From assembly GCF_037975245.1 (NCBI RefSeq), contig NC_092565.1:14473499-14537498 (forward strand): a DNA stretch of 64,000 nt, in the 5' to 3' direction. Within the stretch, counting starts at the first letter, position 1, and each line of letters opens with the position of its first letter. The stretch is from Apostichopus japonicus (taxonomy: Eukaryota > Echinodermata > Holothuroidea > Aspidochirotida > Stichopodidae). Shown in pieces: positions 49,601 to 57,500 of the stretch. A program made the translations under genes and the position numbers. Below the pieces are notes generated by a model. That model was not told the origin of the DNA. It made no database searches and saw only the letters and a program-made list of their open reading frames with translations.

Positions 49601-51289
49601 CATCTCGTGCTATCAAGTATCGGAGAGGGGTGAGGTTTTGTGGGCCTCTCACGATTTATCGCTTCCTCACAACTTTGGTACTTTGTCTTGGTGAACTATA
49701 AGACGGATTTGGATGCTGACTATTAAAATCTTTGGCACTGCGTGGCATCTGCAAAGCTTGGATGGAGAGGTCACTAACAAATCCAAATATGTACAAATAG
49801 ACACGAGGATGTGAAACCCGAACGTCGTGCTTGACGTGCGAGCACTTTACCAATTAACCACATGATTAATTAATAACTAGCGGAAGAGTCGAAAAGATGG
49901 AATCTACAGCAACCCTTAATGGCCACTGGAATGAAGAAATGTAGAAATAAGATGATTCACTTTCTGCATTTCCGGTGTTCTCTCTCTAATGAAAGATTAA
50001 AAATGTTGACAAGAATTAAAACCTTCTTAACAATATCTTGTGTTCATGCTTCAATATGATGTCATTCTCAATATAATTAAATGGATATTGTATTCTGGAT
50101 TGGTCCATTGTATCATCTAAGATGGTCATCCATTTATCTTTTATAGATACGGTACACCATCTCCAAGAGAAGATTATGTCATATCGGTTGGAGAAGAATG
50201 TTTGGGTGTTCCTGTGAGAAACAATACCAAATACTGGGATACCATGGGAATTGATCCTCGAACTTCTATTCGGAGTGGGCCGTGGAAACTAATTGTGCAA
50301 CAGGACGATACAGGTACTGATACTCTCTTATAATGACACCAGTGGCGGAGCTAGGGGTATTGGTAAAGGGGGGCGAGAATGGTCTGTAGGGGTGCTTTTT
50401 CGACACTTTCTAAGCAGAGCGCCACCCCCTTTCCTGGCCTACTAATTTGCGGATAAACGAATTATAAATAGGTGTCATCGCCAACAAAATGTGACAAATG
50501 TCAATAGGTAGATGAGAGCGCAATAAAAAAGTAAATAATTGCGAATAAGTAAAACATGGTAAATTGCTGAAAAGGGCGCCAGCAGTCCATTTGAGTCCAT
50601 CAGGATAAATATGGATGCTCTGCCACTGAATGACACTTTTTTCTAGTTTCCAGGGTTTCCAGTTCATCCTCATAGTTTTCTTCCGAGGACAACTTATTCA
50701 AAGAAAGTCACTTCTACCGGTGAATTCAAATGCACACTTTAAGCAACTGGGGTAAGTGGGGCTGGGAGACCGGAAGTCTGGGACGGGAAAAATTGGTCAT
50801 TTTACCTATCTGGAGATTTGATGAGAGGGCAGACCTTTTTGTTATGGGATGAGCTAACAACACCCCCCCCCCCCCCCACCTTAATTAACAACAAGAACAT
50901 TTAAATGGTTCTTTCAAACTTGAGTTTAAATAGAATAAATACAAAATGAAAAATAATTCTCAATTTAGCAACGCTGAATCTTGACGATTTTCCAAACTTT
51001 CCTCACTGATTTACGTATAATGCTTTTCTTTTTTTTCCCCTTTATAACAGATCCGTCAACGAAGCCCGCAGATGTTCTTCTGTTTAATGTCGATCTTGAT
51101 ATCACCGAGTCTACTAATCTTGCCGAGGAAAACGAAGATATCGTGAGAAGACTCAGACAACGAGTAAAGGAATACTGTTCAAAAACTGTTCCCATTGTAT
51201 CTTTCAAAACTAAACATTTTCCAAAAAGCAGTAATGATAACCAAAAAGGTTGTCAATTGGATGAAAAGTACGTTAGGAGAGGAAACTAG
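22223..51289 (+). CDS. ARSB: Arylsulfatase B-like sulfatase (complete, eight exons, 552 aa)
   Basis: Predicted to hydrolyse sulfate esters, in animals mainly on glycosaminoglycans, in lysosomes or the secretory route. Exons: 22223-22462, 35240-35431, 46089-46272, 47006-47172, 48210-48429, 49065-49314, 50147-50313, 51051-51289. All borders are GT-AG and phases agree, giving 552 aa (human ARSB is 533). Residues 7-23 are a hydrophobic signal peptide or anchor, followed by a polar stem. All expected catalytic residues are seen: LADDLGW (D93, D94), the formylglycine motif CSPSR (C131, R135), GKWHLG (K184, H186), VPHEP (H274), SDNGG (D335, N336) and RGQK (K353). RGFDTFF and WNNT also fit the family. 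A poly(A) signal AATAAA is at 51309. Intron 2 hosts a 6.5 kb retrotransposon and intron 1 a 3.4 kb foldback, yet the coding frame is intact. Assignment of exon 1 rests on phase and position only, because N-termini are not conserved. Confidence 0.9.
22967..23045. repeat. (TA)n microsatellite
   Basis: About 78 bp of nearly pure TA dinucleotides with a few ATAC interruptions in sulfatase intron 1. Open reading frames of Ile-Tyr repeats over it are artefacts. Confidence 0.95.
25436..26139. repeat. Satellite-like tandem array, about 190-230 bp monomers, left part
   Basis: Four monomers begin near 25450, 25679, 25900 and 26086. Each has GGCGATTTAATGTAATTTC, CACACTGGAC, CCAGTRTGGGTGC and TTTATAATAATCCC, followed by GGAATTTAATTAACTAATTAA. 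Similarity resumes at 29559 after the foldback element, so the array was one block before the insertion. Confidence 0.8.
26140..29558. mobile_element. 3.4 kb foldback element with long inverted arms
   Basis: The outer ends are exact inverted repeats starting TAGACCGGCAGCCCAGTGCA, and complementarity runs over about 800-1200 bp of each arm (left arm 26140 to about 27440, right arm about 28740 to 29558). The centre (27480-28680) is AT-rich, unrelated spacer. TAT flanks both sides (26137-26139 and 29559-29561). Removing the element and one TAT restores the satellite sequence CCAGTATGGGT. The left arm is longer because it has extra 300 bp units. No transposase is encoded, so it must have been moved in trans. 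Confidence 0.85.
26421..27240. repeat. 300 bp tandem repeat inside the left arm of the foldback
   Basis: The sequence repeats with a period of exactly 300 bp. For example, GCCAGACAAATTTTCTGCTG occurs at 26526 and 26826, with a variant at 27126. Because 300 is divisible by three, a 240-codon open frame appears at 26491-27213. It has no recognisable domain and is best read as a by-product of the repeat. The right arm has about one unit. Confidence 0.8.
29559..29760. repeat. Satellite-like array, right part after the foldback
   Basis: Continues the monomer interrupted at 26139: TATGGGTACTATTTATAATAATC, then TTTAATTAACTA repeats and GGCGACATTGGCGAT at the end. It supports insertion of the foldback within one monomer. 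Confidence 0.75.
29745..30282 (-). CDS. Unidentified ORF with one membrane segment (uncertain gene)
   Basis: A 179-codon minus-strand frame from an ATG near 30282 to a stop at 29745, inside sulfatase intron 1 on the opposite strand. It has a cysteine-containing N-terminal half with aromatic-rich motifs ([43 protein letters not shown]). A strongly hydrophobic stretch ([20 protein letters not shown]) and a short tail with N-x-S sites follow. The composition is more protein-like than the neighbouring chance ORFs. However, the last eight codons lie in the satellite repeat, and I do not recognise the family. It could be an exon of a split gene, a pseudogene or chance. Confidence 0.25.
31764..31930. 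repeat. Relative of the TTAA-flanked MITE at 53764
   Basis: The left part (AAAGGCATTGAAGTCTCGCC, CCAAACCGCGTGCC, TTAACTTTCCGTCGCTTGCA) matches the element at 53764-53927. The middle (ATGATACCTTGTTATCTTTA) also matches, but the right terminal repeat has decayed. Confidence 0.6.
34010..34409. repeat. Four tandem copies of a 100 bp unit
   Basis: Each unit contains TTAACAACGAAAATGAC, a T-run, ATGATTACAACTACAAACTG, and GGTGGGGAGTACAGTGGGTG followed by GGGCATACAACAA. Unit ends fall near 34109, 34208, 34309 and 34409. Sequence divergence between copies is very low, so the expansion is recent. Confidence 0.9.
34436..34890. repeat. Degenerate palindromic minisatellite with CTTAAG core
   Basis: About twenty-five copies of an 18-20 bp unit such as ATTCTACTTAAGTAGAAT or TTTCACTTAAGTGAAA, where nearly each unit is its own reverse complement. 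No coding capacity is present. It immediately follows the 100 bp array. Confidence 0.8.
36690..36860 (+). repeat. Dispersed repeat carrying AGGTCA direct repeats
   Basis: Contains AGGTCAAAGGTCA (36708-36720, a DR1 arrangement), then GATATCTCAAGAAAGGAAGC, TCATATTTAGTATTAAG and GTACAAGAAGTCTATTGTTT. Inverted relatives are at 45640-45870, and a shorter one is at 690-780. Confidence 0.6.
38647..40695 (+). pseudogene. gag: DIRS Gag-like ORF, broken by two frame changes
   Basis: Structural protein of the retrotransposon. It starts at ATG 38647 with a Cys/His cluster ([23 protein letters not shown]) that could bind zinc or nucleic acid. A Glu/Arg-rich region follows and runs to a stop at 39147. The reading then continues in another frame (39117 to about 39650) with an Arg/Ser-rich stretch ([18 protein letters not shown]). 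From about 39650 it returns to the first frame up to a TAG at 40693-40695. The last part is helix-rich ([33 protein letters not shown]) and ends in a basic Arg/Pro/Gly-rich tail, as in other DIRS Gag proteins. Two indels, or less likely programmed frameshifts, explain the three pieces. Confidence 0.75.
40696..42756 (+). CDS. DIRS reverse transcriptase, RNase H and C-terminal domain
   Basis: Copies the element's RNA into DNA. The frame is open from directly after the Gag TAG (40693-40695), in the same frame as the Gag C-terminus. No ATG precedes the conserved start [33 protein letters not shown]. Reverse transcriptase motifs: [31 protein letters not shown] (first catalytic Asp), [13 protein letters not shown] and [10 protein letters not shown] (catalytic YLDD). 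RNase H (about 41815-42165): [38 protein letters not shown] and [10 protein letters not shown] supply the D-E-D-D set. The C-terminal part with [14 protein letters not shown] and [11 protein letters not shown] is conserved in DIRS elements and has been compared with methyltransferases; that function is uncertain. The stop at 42754 overlaps the recombinase frame. Catalytic residues look intact. Confidence 0.92.
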   Translation, partial: GCPPHCGHSAGGGRLSNFSQQWEFIGGDKWVLDTVRHGYKIEFSSSPPFGGGGRQTLTPTDPVKRLALEGEILALLAKQAITRVPEETGPLFRSSFFLTKKRDGSWRPILNLKPLNTKHIRPKHFRMETLNLILPLLRKGMWAATVDLRDAYLHILIHREHRRFLAFRYAEQDYQFRALPFGLATAPRTFTRVAGAVVAYLRKRGVTLYVYLDDWLVVGNSLSEATNNVHKTLQTLQELGWIVNQKKSRLSPSQTIQFLGAKLDFTTGVARPSEERVAAVKATTQQILAHRGSPTGTWLRALGLMASLVDIVRLCRLHMRPLQLHLLRSADPTDPDKTTLIYRSEEVTQHFRWWLDPNNWSSGVPFAIQLPMTSITTDASLSGWGAHWSNRTAWGTWSQTETSLHINILEMMAVKRALEVFTDHVQGTITTIFTDNTTVVAYINRQGGTHSERLCRLAWEVITAAEDSGTILRASHIAGKLNVMADALSRGHIDPNEWSLEQETCDRIFSIFGKPTIDLFATHKNNKLQTFCSRRFHPLAYHTDAMSLSWDRMEAYILPPLCMIGQVLRKIRNSKGRFTLIAPFWPRRPWFAEIPRLLMDVPVSLPDKPHLLSQRQGTLSHPDIKGLQLVAWRLSGLPYDREAFQKQLPRWQPTLEGERPQRLTIPVCGSSTNGADRDKYCCLLPL
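42573..43657 (+). pseudogene. DIRS tyrosine recombinase, one frameshift
   Basis: Integrates the circular DNA intermediate by strand exchange, replacing the DDE integrase of LTR elements. It begins within the 3' end of the RT/RNase H frame, in a different frame, around [15 protein letters not shown]. The N-terminal core-binding part ([30 protein letters not shown]) is intact, and the first catalytic Arg is in [10 protein letters not shown]. Near 43203 the frame changes: the first frame runs to a TAG at 43236, whereas the expected continuation [15 protein letters not shown] is in the next frame to 43657. The second part has AHDVRG (the His-x-x-Arg pair), KAAAW and ACYLTD (the Tyr nucleophile). 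All R, H-x-x-R and Y residues survive, so a single indel separates this copy from a complete enzyme. The end overlaps the internal complementary region. Confidence 0.9.
43651..43748 (+). repeat. DIRS internal complementary region
   Basis: 98 bp that reproduce, in reverse complement, the joined right and left tips of the element. The junction (GTAAAT|ATTCCA) is between 43695 and 43696. In the DIRS model this region templates completion of the ends during circle formation. Confidence 0.92.
44493..44891. mobile_element. 399 bp hAT-like MITE, inner layer, copy 2
   Basis: Allelic in position to 11722-12123 within the sister host element. It has the same ends and the same flanking AGTAAGGG on both sides, so it was inherited with the host element rather than inserted separately. 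Confidence 0.85.
45640..45870 (-). repeat. Tandem pair of the AGGTCA-containing dispersed repeat
   Basis: Two units of about 110-120 bp. Each reads (minus strand) GATATC, CAAGAAG, AGTACAAGAAGCC or a variant, then GAGGTCA and TTTGGTGGAGG-like sequence. The family is the same as at 36690-36860 but inverted. Confidence 0.6.
46650..46800 (+). repeat. tRNA-derived SINE next to a (TA)n tract
   Basis: After a (TA)n run (46649-46688) the sequence has an A-box-like TAGCTTAGTGGTAA (46702-46715) and a B-box-like GGTTTGAAACT (46743-46753). GGTAAGGAAGGTCGTAATTC follows. The same body is found inverted at 54061-54185, also beside (TA)n, so this is a repeat family and not a single tRNA gene. It lies in sulfatase intron 3. 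Confidence 0.6.
49455..49560. repeat. 15 bp tandem repeat
   Basis: Four to five copies of ATCTATTTTGAGATC in sulfatase intron 6, ending with a rearranged unit (ATGATTTTGAGATCATTAAG). Confidence 0.85.
50340..50628. mobile_element. 289 bp hAT-like MITE in sulfatase intron 7
   Basis: Starts CAGTGGCGGAGCTAGGGG and ends GCTCTGCCACTG. A perfect 8 bp target duplication AATGACAC lies at 50332-50339 and 50629-50636. It is an internally deleted relative of 11722-12123 and 44493-44891, at an independent site. Confidence 0.88.
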
Positions 51290-51908
51290 TAGACAGAAAA
51301 TACATTTCAATAAAATGATTTTATTTTTGTTACGAATACACAACAACAACAAAAAAGAAGAAAACAATAGATCTTTCCTCATCTCATTTATTTAACAATT
51401 TTTTTCTACACTTTTTTTTTAATTTCTCAAAACTGAATAAAAGTGGTATTGAAACATATGCACTGTTGTATGTTGTTTGTAGAGTAAAAATATGAGTAAA
51501 AATATTTAATATTTCAAACTGCCTTTGTTTTCTTCAGTAAAGTTAGGGCTTGGTACATACATTTACACGTCATAAATTCAATTTAATTTAGAGGATAAAC
51601 CCTCCCTCCCACCCCAACCAACCCACCCTAAAATCAACCCCACATTGTGCTTGCAACCATTTAGTGAAACATTGAAGGAGAGGTGGCATAGGTGAGAGTG
51701 CAGGACTTTTTCGGCCAGTGCTATACCCATTCTCCCAATTTACAGGAAATAACATTTCTTATACTATTTGAATATCAGGAATCTTATTTTTCCTCTCCCC
51801 CTCCCATTTCTAGAAGCATAGGGCTCGAGTTTGAAACAGTGCCAGTACGTTACTGGTAAATAATTCAGTACAACTTGTTGATTGATGCTGTCGCATGATA
51901 TTACAATG
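51290..51908. other. Spacer between the convergent sulfatase and sulfotransferase genes
   Basis: Only 619 bp separate the two stop codons. It contains the sulfatase poly(A) signal AATAAA (51309-51314) and a second at about 51435. On the other strand it must hold the sulfotransferase 3' UTR. No further gene is seen. Confidence 0.7.
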
Positions 51909-53976
51909 TCATTTTGGGTTTCTTAGTTTGTGTGTTTTACCTCGAATGCGTGTTTTCGCGACCGATTTCCTCTTTGAACTGGTTTCTTGTTTCCTTTGTC
52001 CTTTGACGATAGTCAATCGGTGATCGTTGTACGTCGGGAGAGGAGGCAGTTTTTTATCTTTCAAAGTTTGATTTAATTTGTCGATGAAAGCGTCAATCTC
52101 ATCGGGAAACTTTGGTTGAATATTAAAATATTCACGAAGGTGGCATGGATATAAATCAACAGCGCACTGGATGAAATATCCATTTATTGGGAGATGTAGG
52201 AAGTTTAATATCCGTTTTAATTCATGGTATGTATTCTCACATAAGTTATCGTGATGGACAACCAGAACTCTCTTAGCGTGTTCAATCCACGTAGTATAGA
52301 AATGTTTCCATCCTCTAAGTGTTTTCAAGGAAATATCGCGCCACTTATCTGAAAGAAAAGCAACAAACTTAAGATAATCTCCTTCACCGTCTTTGTCCAG
52401 CTAAGGTGGACGATGGGAGGGATCACCAATTATGACCCTTTCGTCCTTGACCTCAAGGATTGGGTACCTCACCCAGCTCACATCCCAAACTTTGTATCTT
52501 GTCTATAGGCTCATACTTAAAAGCTGAACACTCTACCAAACAGTTCATGTCCATGAATTGTTTGTATTAATAAAAAATAAAAACGACAACACTACAGGAC
52601 GCTGAACGCAGCTCTATGGGGCAGGGCGTTCAAGCGTTTTTACAGAGGGAGCTGTCATATCCCTCCTAACAGGCTCTGGCTCCTTATAAAGTTCCTTTAA
52701 AGAGACCACAGTGTCTCTAGATCCTAACCTGGCAGAGCTATATATACGGCTCTGGGTCCTAACAGAGCCGTATCTAAATATACGGATCTGGGTCGTAACA
52801 TTGAGCAGTATATTTCTACATATGTATTGCTCTGTTGCTTAAAGTCTTTCAAAATATGTTCATTCAATATTCATATTAATAAAAATACATGTTTATCGAT
52901 TTCAGTTCATTATTTGTGTTTATGTGATTTATTTAACTTACCGGTGTTATTTTGAATCTGTTCTAAGTATAGCTTACGCCTTTCATCCTTTAAACTTTCA
53001 TTTCTAATTCTTTGGTGCATAAATGCAGAGACGACAACGTTTCGAGGATTTCTGATCAGCAAAATGGCTCCTCCTGTAAAAGTATCGATGACTTTTTGGG
53101 AACTGTAGTGTGTCTTGGTACAAATTCCCCTTTTCTCTTTGTAATTATGTACTGTTAAAGCAAAAGAAATTGGCTGTAATATTTATCTTCTAGAAACAAT
53201 CACTACATATTTTGCATTAAACATTACATAATTATTACGTATTGTATATTGCGTATCGTAGGCCTATATTGTATAGGTAGATTAGTAGAGTACCTCTACT
53301 TGTATACAACATAATCTCACCTGTTTTTGACCGGTTATTATTTGCTAAGGGGTACATGCTGCTGGTGTAATATTGCGACGAAATTCTCAAAAGATTACGA
53401 GCCCATGAATTTCCTGATCGGGGTTGGCTTGCTAGAGCTACCAGTGGGAAAGAGTCCATATCTGCGAGATGAGCAGTAGCCTCTACTGTTGAACAACGTT
53501 CAAGATCTGATAAAGAAAAGAATGATTTCTGTTAAAACCTGTGAGACGCTGTCTATAGAAATGATTGATTTTATGATTTTGATCTTATCACTGACATGGT
53601 GAAAGTTACCGCTCTTTTGACACTTTGCTATTGAAAATATGAAAGGGTTAAATAAAAGGGGGGGGGGTGACTCTTTTTTTATTGAAGCAGGAATAGTGAA
53701 TATTGACATTTTCGGTCTCCCCGGGACCTTCTTCAGCAATCACTAGAGTTTGAAGTGAAAAGATTAAAGGCATTGAAGACTCGCCCCAAACCGCGTGCTG
53801 CCCTCTGAAAGTTAACTTTCCGTTGCTTGCAAGTGAAGTTTTTTCTTGTCGAAAATAAATGCAAACAGTAATGGAACGTGATACCTTGTTCTCTTTTATC
53901 TAGACCGCGAGTCTTCAATGCTTTTAAGGAGTGACAATAATACTGAATAGTAATCTGATAATCAGTTTATAATTAG

Positions 53977-54046
<70 letters not shown>

Positions 54047-54182
54047 TAATATATATATAACATGTCACCAAAACCAGAACTAGTATTGTTCGATACAGGT
54101 GACAAACGCCTACAGTGGAATTACGACCTTCCTTACCGGTTTCGAACCTCTGGACATACAATCAGCGTCCATAGCCTGTATA

Positions 54183-54237
<55 letters not shown>

Positions 54238-54517
54238 TTGTATTTTATTATATATAATACATTATATCACCAGCATATGTATATTTATCTTTGCTTTTCT
54301 CACCCTGTTGCTTCTTGTACAATAAGTTAATTTCTTCATCACTTCCTAATGAGATTATTTTCTTGTCTGGATGACTCTCGATCCTAGAGACTATCGGTCG
54401 AAAATGTAACATTTCAATAGGACGATGGTGTTCTTTAATCCTGCTATTCATTGTCTGTATAAGTATAAACGTACACATCGACAAAAAAGTGATTTTTAAA
54501 AATGAAGTTCGTTCCAT
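51909..54517 (-). CDS. WSC-type (sialate O-sulfotransferase-like) membrane sulfotransferase, 4 exons, 360 aa
   Basis: Predicted to transfer sulfate from PAPS to glycans in the Golgi. Minus-strand exons: 54517-54271, 53506-53321, 53151-52942 and 52348-51909, with consistent phases and a total of 1083 nt. The first exon starts at an ATG and encodes a short cytosolic tail and an uncleaved hydrophobic anchor (about residues 7-21, FLKITFLSMCTFILI), as in type II Golgi enzymes. The 5'-phosphosulfate loop is SQPRSGNSW (about residues 109-117), and the 3'-phosphate site is LIRNPRNVVVSAF (about 176-188). ICTKTH and DKWRDISLKTLRGW are family features. No WSC lectin domain is encoded, so it is shorter than vertebrate WSCD1/2. 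The donor of exon 1 was chosen because it keeps phase; an alternative GT after KKQQ would not. The C-terminal tail is basic. Confidence 0.8.
53764..53927. mobile_element. Short MITE with TTAA flanks in a sulfotransferase intron
   Basis: Terminal inverted repeats AAAGGCATTGAAGACTCGC and GCGAGTCTTCAATGCTTT are bounded on both sides by TTAA, the target of piggyBac-type elements. No coding capacity is present. A decayed relative is at 31764. Confidence 0.65.
53975..54240 (-). repeat. tRNA-derived SINE between two (TA)n tracts
   Basis: The minus strand at 54185-54061 reads GAGGTTCGAAACCGGTAAGG (B box included) and then GAAGGTCGTAATTCCACTGT. This shares its body with the copy at 46690-46795. (TA)n tracts flank both sides (53979-54058 and 54180-54232). 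It lies in intron 1 of the sulfotransferase. Confidence 0.6.
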
Positions 54518-57500
54518 TCTTTTGATTTTTCTGTAAAAGAAAAGAAAGAGTAGAAAAGTAAAACAGAGAGAATAAAAACAATTTTTTTGAGGGAATTTTC
54601 TTTCAAAACAGTTATGTTCACTTTAGGGAGTAGGAGGAGGGGGGCGGGCGGGCGGGAATGGGTAGGTACCCCTCGTGGCTACGCCACTGGTTAACACCTT
54701 CCAAGAGCAGCACACGAATATTTGTTGAGAAAAGAAAATTGTGACGAACACTTCGAGCTAACAATCTACATGGTCATGATAGGGAAATTGAAGGTGCCAT
54801 GAATGGCCAACGTGTCAGCTATCTAGCAATGGGTAGGTTTAGCTGGTGAGAACTTCTATCTAGATTTAAAGACCACATGGCTTTAATGATTTAGTGTGTA
54901 AGTCAATGGGACCTTTACATTGAGTATGATGCGACTCTTATAGGCCTATTCTGCGTTGTAATCAGAAGCTAATTTCTCCTTGAGATACAAAGCAAGTCAA
55001 ACAGTTTATGTGCAGTAGCCATGTTTGTTAATGTCGTATACAAGTTTGTACCTGTATAGATTTGTTTCGTCACGTTCTCATTAATATACAGGCGCGGATC
55101 CAGAGGGGGGGGTCCAGGGGGTCCGGACCCTCCTGCTCTTGGCCCAAAAAAAGAAAAAAAAAGAGAGAGGTGCTTTGCCTGGCTAAATTGAAGGGGGTTC
55201 CCTGGTGTACTTAAATATCCAAGAATTTCACAATGGATAGAGGGAAACCCACTCCCCTTAGACCCTAGGATCACTGGAGGCCAAACCCCTCACCCTTCCA
55301 GAATCCCGGATCCGGCCCTGCATCAAACAGTGGTGACGGAACGGGAGGGGGATTGGGGGCTAAAGGCATTATGATTTTTGTATCATCTCAACTCATCTGA
55401 TATGTATTACCATATTTCATAGATTGTTTTTTCTCATCAATTGAGAAATTGCAGACACGAGATCCATATTTTCAGGCTAGGTACATGCAGCTTAGAATAC
55501 TCGGGAAGTGCCGTTTCCGGCCATCTGGGGGGTTTGTAAAGCCAAAAATTTTCTCGTACGCTCCGCGCCAACCGATGGTGGCGCTCCGCTTAGATAGTCT
55601 TACGTTCAGGCGCGGCTGGACCAGTCAGACCCCCCTGTCACAAATCCTGCATCCGCCCCTGATATATTGAGGCATTTCACACGTATAGTTTGCATAGCAT
55701 TTGTCCGGTTATTTTTCACATTGTTTCTTCGCCTCATATTTGATTTACACTGGTGTTTTATTGGTTCTCACATAGTCTGTCGTTTGACATGCACAAGTTT
55801 ATCTTGGTGTAAGCATCTCGGTTCTCGCTCATTAGGTAGCTAGCACAGGTCGTCCACTCATAGTTACTCATGTTACACGGTATGGAATATATTTTTTTAA
55901 CATTATACCGGTACCAACCGGCACTTTGCGTTGTGCATCCTATTTTCCTGACCCAACATTTCCAGTTTACGCCATTTTTACATGTTTCATGCCCATTTAT
56001 GGTTATGATGACTTAATTAATATATAGGGACCTACAAGTCAGTTTTCGCTTATCCCCATCCTCATATACGTCACACTGTCGAGTTGTATGTTTTATATAT
56101 ATGTGTATATACGCGCGTAAGTTGTTTTCAATGCTATAGGCCTACTTTGGTCCCTAATCTGTTCGTATTTTCTCTTCATGACGGATAACTGAGAAAAAAA
56201 TTGTGGAATGTGAGCTCCATATACAAAGCTAATTAGTCTTCTCAGTTTATAAAGACCTTGATAGAGGTTACCCATTCCGATTCCTCCTCATTCAGACATT
56301 TCGATAAGACTGTGAGCTTGGATAGCGACAGTCTATAGCCATATGCACGACCAAACCGACAACAACCAGAATCACCAAATAAGGGAATATTGGTAGTGCC
56401 AATATTCATTGGCCCTTCGATTTGTAATTGATTTAAGGCTCCATGCACCCATCGCCGCCTTCCGTCAGCCACCTCCCCAACTTTGAGGTTCTGCTTGTTC
56501 ACACCAGGTTAAATTCTTCCACCATCGTAAGGTTCGTCATAACTCCATTACCCCCGCCCTTCCCCATGGATGCTAACCCTTTGAGCTGTACTTAACTGTT
56601 ATAACTCTAACATTATATAGCCTAAATATCTTTATGTATGCAGCGTTCGACTATCGAACATGGAGTAAACAGAAACTACTATTCGTATTTCTTCAATAAT
56701 CAGGAATATGCAGTAACGGCAATAACGTCCATATGTGGCTAAACATTTCAGTCTATACTTTATCATAGCGTAGACTATCTTAAGTTTGCCATTATGAGGG
56801 GAGTGGGGGTGGGGTGGGAGATTTCCGGCGACCCATGCTCGTAAATATCAACATTTCAGACTTGTCATATACGTTGCATGCCAATTGTACCAACTACGGA
56901 CTTTATATGGATTCCAATGGTGCATATATGTATAGGTTTTCAAAGGAATAACACGGTGTCGCTAGAGTGTGTTAATGTATATATGTTATATACATATTTA
57001 TATGTAAATACAAGATTATTTCCTGATCTCACTTACACAACTTACCTAAGATCGGGAGATCGAATGCCAATTTATGTCGTCTGTAAAAGTATATGCAGGC
57101 CTCTTTGGAACGTTATTATGGTAATGCCTGGAACAGAAAACGTTTCTGACTTGCATGTCATAGTAACATGTACGCAACGATGATAACTTACGCCAGCCCC
57201 CAATTCGCAGCAATACCGCAAACTATTACACAGTGTGACAGAGTGTATTGGCCACTCAATAGAGCGATGTTTTACAAAAAAAACAACTTGAATATTCCGT
57301 CACGGATGACTTGTTTCCTATTCAATTCAATAATACACTTATACAATTATACACAATCTGATTTATTTCTATACTAGTGCATACGAGTCAATTGCTATAA
57401 TGCTATAATAATTCCTATATAGTTTGGGACAAGCTATACTGATATAGACTGTCCTTAAAAACCCAAACTATTGTATTCATTGACATTTGGCATGCAGAGC

